From Aulosira sp. FACHB-615 (GTDB taxonomy: Bacteria > Cyanobacteriota > Cyanobacteriia > Cyanobacteriales > Nostocaceae): a DNA stretch of 64,000 nucleotides. A model generated the notes under the pieces. The model was given only the letters and a program-made list of their open reading frames with translations. It was not told the DNA's origin and ran no database searches. The DNA lies in contig NZ_JACJSE010000001.1 of assembly GCF_014698045.1 (NCBI RefSeq), positions 186,001 through 250,000 of the forward strand. The letters run 5' to 3'. Each line of letters begins with the position of its first letter. Positions within the stretch are counted from its first letter, which is position 1. Positions 61,205-64,000 of the stretch are shown piece after piece. Both the position numbers and the translations under genes were made by a program.

Positions 61205-61507
61205 TTAAAGGGGTAGACAACAGGGAATTACAATACAGCCAGAGCTAGTTTTAGTTAAGGTTTTACTGGCTAAAGCACAGTCTTGAAATCTTTTTTGGGA
61301 TGATTTTACAACTTCTATCAAGCTTTGCTCACTTAACATTCTTTTAATATAAGTAGAACAAGATTCTCCACCATGTAATTGCCGATGGGGACAAGCAAAG
61401 CCTTTCACTGGAGAAATATATCTTTGATAAGCAGTGATAGAGTGAATTGCCATTGTCTTGGCCAGAGGCTCAAAGCTTAGAGTTTGCATAACTGTCAGTA
61501 AAAACAA
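61205..61507 (-). CDS. yidD: YidD-family membrane insertion factor
   Basis: A 100-aa protein (ATG 61489 is an alternative start). AYQRYISPVKGFACPHRQLH followed by GGESCSTYIKRML is the family signature; four or more cysteines lie in conserved places, and the C-terminus is Cys-rich (SSGCIVIPCC). It is thought to assist YidC insertion. Here it is not near rnpA/yidC but just upstream of aarF. Confidence 0.85.
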   Translation of the reverse strand: MFLLTVMQTLSFEPLAKTMAIHSITAYQRYISPVKGFACPHRQLHGGESCSTYIKRMLSEQSLIEVVKSSQKRFQDCALASKTLTKTSSGCIVIPCCLPL

Positions 61508-61573
61508 CAGACAGTCAAGTTATAATAAGAAAACTAGCTTTTAAGCCTCTGTCAAGGGTTTTAACTTTGATAA

Positions 61574-62638
61574 TTACAGTAGGTTTGTAAAGCGGGGGTC
61601 ATCTTGCAGGATTTTGAGAACCTGTTTAATTTCTTGGGTGCGTTCTTTATTAACGATGAGGGTAACATTGCGATCGCGCACAATGACCACATCCTCTAAA
61701 CCAATAGTAACAATTACATCCTCTGGATTAGTAGCATAAACAATCGCTCCTTGCGTATCTAAACCTAAGTGGGTAGCTAATTCTACATTGGGGTTCTCTT
61801 CCTTTTTTAATAAACGTTCGATCGCATTCCAATCTCCTAAATCATCCCAACCAAAATCTACCGGGAGGACGTATGCTAAATTGGTTTTTTCCATGAGTGC
61901 ATAGTCTATACTCTTTTTAGGTAATTCAGGGTAAATATCAGGGCCGTATTGTTCCAGAGGCTTTATGATTTCTGGAGCATGGGTGTAAAGTTCCTCAAGA
62001 ACAACCCCAGCCCGAAAGACAAACATTCCACTATTCCAGCTAAAACGTCCCGTAGATAAAAAAGTTTCTGCTAACTCACGGTTGGGCTTTTCAGTAAAGC
62101 GGTTGACATGATAAGCTGGCAACTCATTAAAGCTACCAATCTTTTCACCTTGTTCAATGTAGCCGTAACCAGTTGATGGAAAAGCAGGCTTAATTCCTAA
62201 AGTAACAATCGCTTTGGTGCTTGTTGCTAGTTGAGTAGCAGCCTTTAATGTGTCAGTAAACGCCTTTTGGTCAGCTATCCAATGGTCAGCCGGAAAAAAG
62301 CCGATAATTGCGTCTTCTCCATAACGTTTTTTAATTTCTAAACTTGTCCAAGCAACGGCGGCGGCAGTATCCCTTCCTTCTACCTCAATGAGTAAGTTTG
62401 GCGATGGCAGTTCGGGTAACTGTTGGCGTACACCTCCAGCTATCTGGCTGGAAGTAATCACCCACAAAGAATCCCAACCGTCTCCCAATGGGAGCAACCG
62501 ATCCGCAGTGGCTTGCAGTAAACTTCTGGAACTACCATCTAAACTTAAAAATTGTTTAGGACGGTCTTTGCGACTCAGAGGCCAGAAACGCTCACCTTTG
62601 CCACCAGCGAGGATAACGGGGAACAAGGAACTATTCAT
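61574..62638 (-). CDS. manC: Mannose-1-phosphate guanylyltransferase
   Basis: A 354-aa nucleotidyltransferase making GDP-mannose. Signature PVILAGGKGERFWPLSRKDR and PKQFL at the N-terminus, FFPADHWI (about 115-122) and FTEKPNRELAETFL later; DFGWDDLGDW is typical. It is the single-domain form, without the C-terminal isomerase. ATG 62638 (MNSSLFPVIL) is preferred over one 12 nt upstream. GDP-mannose feeds polysaccharide and glycan synthesis, in keeping with the divergent LCP gene. Confidence 0.93.
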   Translation of the reverse strand: MNSSLFPVILAGGKGERFWPLSRKDRPKQFLSLDGSSRSLLQATADRLLPLGDGWDSLWVITSSQIAGGVRQQLPELPSPNLLIEVEGRDTAAAVAWTSLEIKKRYGEDAIIGFFPADHWIADQKAFTDTLKAATQLATSTKAIVTLGIKPAFPSTGYGYIEQGEKIGSFNELPAYHVNRFTEKPNRELAETFLSTGRFSWNSGMFVFRAGVVLEELYTHAPEIIKPLEQYGPDIYPELPKKSIDYALMEKTNLAYVLPVDFGWDDLGDWNAIERLLKKEENPNVELATHLGLDTQGAIVYATNPEDVIVTIGLEDVVIVRDRNVTLIVNKERTQEIKQVLKILQDDPRFTNLL

Positions 62639-62755
62639 GTTGTCATACACACCTACGCAAGAACACTACAAGTTTACTGTGAGCATTTACTCTGGCAAGA
62701 TTTGTAGCTTGCATTAACATAACTTTTATGGAAGTGGTTGAGTGGGGAGAAAATT

Positions 62756-64000
62756 GTGATTAGAGAAGTTCAATTATCTGAAAGTGAAGTCAAGTCTCAG
62801 CAAATACCGAATTTAGACTTGGAAAGCAAACCAGGTCAAATTCAACGCATTGAAACTCAGGGAACGCTGCAAACCCTCACCGAGACCAGCACAGAATCAG
62901 CAACTCAAGAAGCATCAGCCAGTTCCACCCGCACTGTTGTCGAGTCAGTCAGTGCTATTCCCAACGAACTGTACGACAGATTGGGCTTAAGTATGCCCCG
63001 GTGGCTACTGTGGATACTGACAGTAGTAATGGGGGTAATTCTTTCTGGTCTTTTAGTTTCCACCTTGGCGCTGTGGACTCCCTTATGGAGCAATTTAGAT
63101 AAAACCGATGAGGAACTCGGTTTCGCTGGTAAAGAAGAGCAGAAAGTTCCTTTACCTGGGGAATTATGGAGCAAAATTTCCCAATACCAGCTATCCCGCC
63201 CCATGAATATTTTGATTATGGGGATTGAGCCAGTCAACGGTGCTGTTGATGGTTCACCAGAAAGTTTTGCTGGCAAAAGCGACACCATGCTTTTAGTCAG
63301 GCTCAACCCCAGTGATAAATCTATTCGAGTGCTTTCCATTCCCAGAGATACGATGATTGCGATCCCCGAAAAAGGGTTAACCAAGCTATCAGATGCTAAT
63401 CCCCAAGGCGGGCCAGTATTGGCTGCTAGAGTAGTCAGCCGTACCTTAAACAATGCGCCCATTGACCGTTACATTCGCATTTCTACCAGTGGCTTAAGGC
63501 AATTAGTGGATCAGTTGGGTGGGGTGGAAGTATTTGTACCTAAAGCAATAGAATACCATGATAGTAGCAGCCAATTGAACATTAATCTAGTCAGTGGCTG
63601 GCAAACCCTTGACGGCGAACAGGCAGAACAATTCGCTCGTTTCCGGGAAGATGGATTAGGGGATTTACCGAGAGTACAGCGTCAACAAGCACTACTAGGT
63701 GCATTGATTCAACGCCTCAATAGTCCTACTGTCGTACCGAAATTGCCCCAATTAACCCGCATCATGCGGAAGTATTTTGATACCAACTTAAAGATAGAAG
63801 AAATGATGGCTTTGGTGAATTTCTCCGTGAATGTAGAGCGGGATAATTTCCAAATGACCACTGTTCCCGGTACTTTCAGCCGTTTCAGTCAAGATCCCAA
63901 TAGCTATTGGCTGAATCTGACTGGACAGTCAAATCTCTTGAATAATTATGTTGGGGTGGATGTACCTGGACTCAAGCCAGATACACGTCCAGTTTCTAAC
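62756..64000 (+). CDS. LytR-CpsA-Psr (LCP) family protein, partial at the window end
   Basis: Starts at GTG 62756 (VIREVQLSESEVKSQ) with GGGGAGA upstream; about 415 codons are visible and no stop before 64000. A disordered N-terminal stretch (about 1-75) is followed by one membrane helix (about 84-105), then an LCP domain outside the membrane with MNILIMGIEPVNG, the Arg-rich SIPRDTMIAIP and EQFARFREDGLGDLPRVQRQ. LCP proteins attach glycans to the cell wall. It is divergent from manC. Confidence 0.92.
   Translation, partial: MIREVQLSESEVKSQQIPNLDLESKPGQIQRIETQGTLQTLTETSTESATQEASASSTRTVVESVSAIPNELYDRLGLSMPRWLLWILTVVMGVILSGLLVSTLALWTPLWSNLDKTDEELGFAGKEEQKVPLPGELWSKISQYQLSRPMNILIMGIEPVNGAVDGSPESFAGKSDTMLLVRLNPSDKSIRVLSIPRDTMIAIPEKGLTKLSDANPQGGPVLAARVVSRTLNNAPIDRYIRISTSGLRQLVDQLGGVEVFVPKAIEYHDSSSQLNINLVSGWQTLDGEQAEQFARFREDGLGDLPRVQRQQALLGALIQRLNSPTVVPKLPQLTRIMRKYFDTNLKIEEMMALVNFSVNVERDNFQMTTVPGTFSRFSQDPNSYWLNLTGQSNLLNNYVGVDVPGLKPDTRPVSN

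Overview
The window comes from a filamentous, very probably heterocyst-forming cyanobacterium (Nostocales; Nostoc/Anabaena type). Three things point there. Photosystem II genes (psbB-psbT, psbQ) sit beside nitrogen-fixation accessory genes (fdxB, an ArsC-like nitrogenase-associated protein) and a second-type cytochrome oxidase operon. The HIP1 octamer GCGATCGC is frequent. Intergenic regions are full of short tandemly repeated heptamers (STRRs) and small palindromic dispersed repeats, a hallmark of these genomes. No rRNA, tRNA, CRISPR array or intact transposase was recognised.

Layout. 0.2-8 kb: fdxB, coxB-coxA-coxC, a helical-repeat protein, a 55-aa proline-rich protein, a cysteine dioxygenase-type cupin and the nitrogenase-associated protein on +, closed by convergent cysK. 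The content fits a micro-oxic nitrogen-fixation module: a low-potential ferredoxin, an oxygen-consuming oxidase and Fe-S/cysteine handling. 8-9.2 kb: gene-poor repeat region. 9.2-12.3 kb: small cyanobacterial hypotheticals and an operon built around a luciferase-like flavin monooxygenase. 12.4-22.4 kb: accessory region with a Phd/ParE-type toxin-antitoxin pair, a FIST sensor with an orphan histidine kinase, a 2049-aa double-P-loop STAND/WD40 protein and HicBA. 22.4-31.7 kb: dnaK, an ADP-ribosylglycohydrolase, a CAP-domain protein, a Ser/Thr kinase with TPRs, an ankyrin protein and a DUF4079 membrane protein. 31.7-41.6 kb: DUF1997, SDR and diiron proteins, uppS, an ADP-forming acyl-CoA synthetase/GNAT fusion, a hydrogenase maturation protease, a pentapeptide protein, a HAD phosphatase and rpsA.

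42-44 kb: psbB-psbT. 45.4-50 kb: a peptide-type ABC transporter (binding protein and one permease) and moeA with two small upstream genes. 50.2-53.5 kb: RDD protein, rpmG, rpsR and an RNase II/R exonuclease. 53.6-64 kb: a hypothetical membrane protein, hemJ, a hydrolase fold without its nucleophile, thiO, psbQ, a hypothetical, an ABC-2 ATPase, yidD-aarF, manC and a LytR-CpsA-Psr protein cut by the window end.

Most interesting: (i) the double-NTPase STAND/WD40 protein in a region bracketed by two toxin-antitoxin modules; (ii) a roughly 125-bp multi-hairpin element at 30978-31102; (iii) STRR heptamers translated in frame inside the acyl-CoA synthetase gene; (iv) repeat elements inside the coxA-coxC and psbB-psbT spacers; (v) a recurring module that joins a TAGGAYTTACGCA core to GGGTGTAAGGG hairpins.
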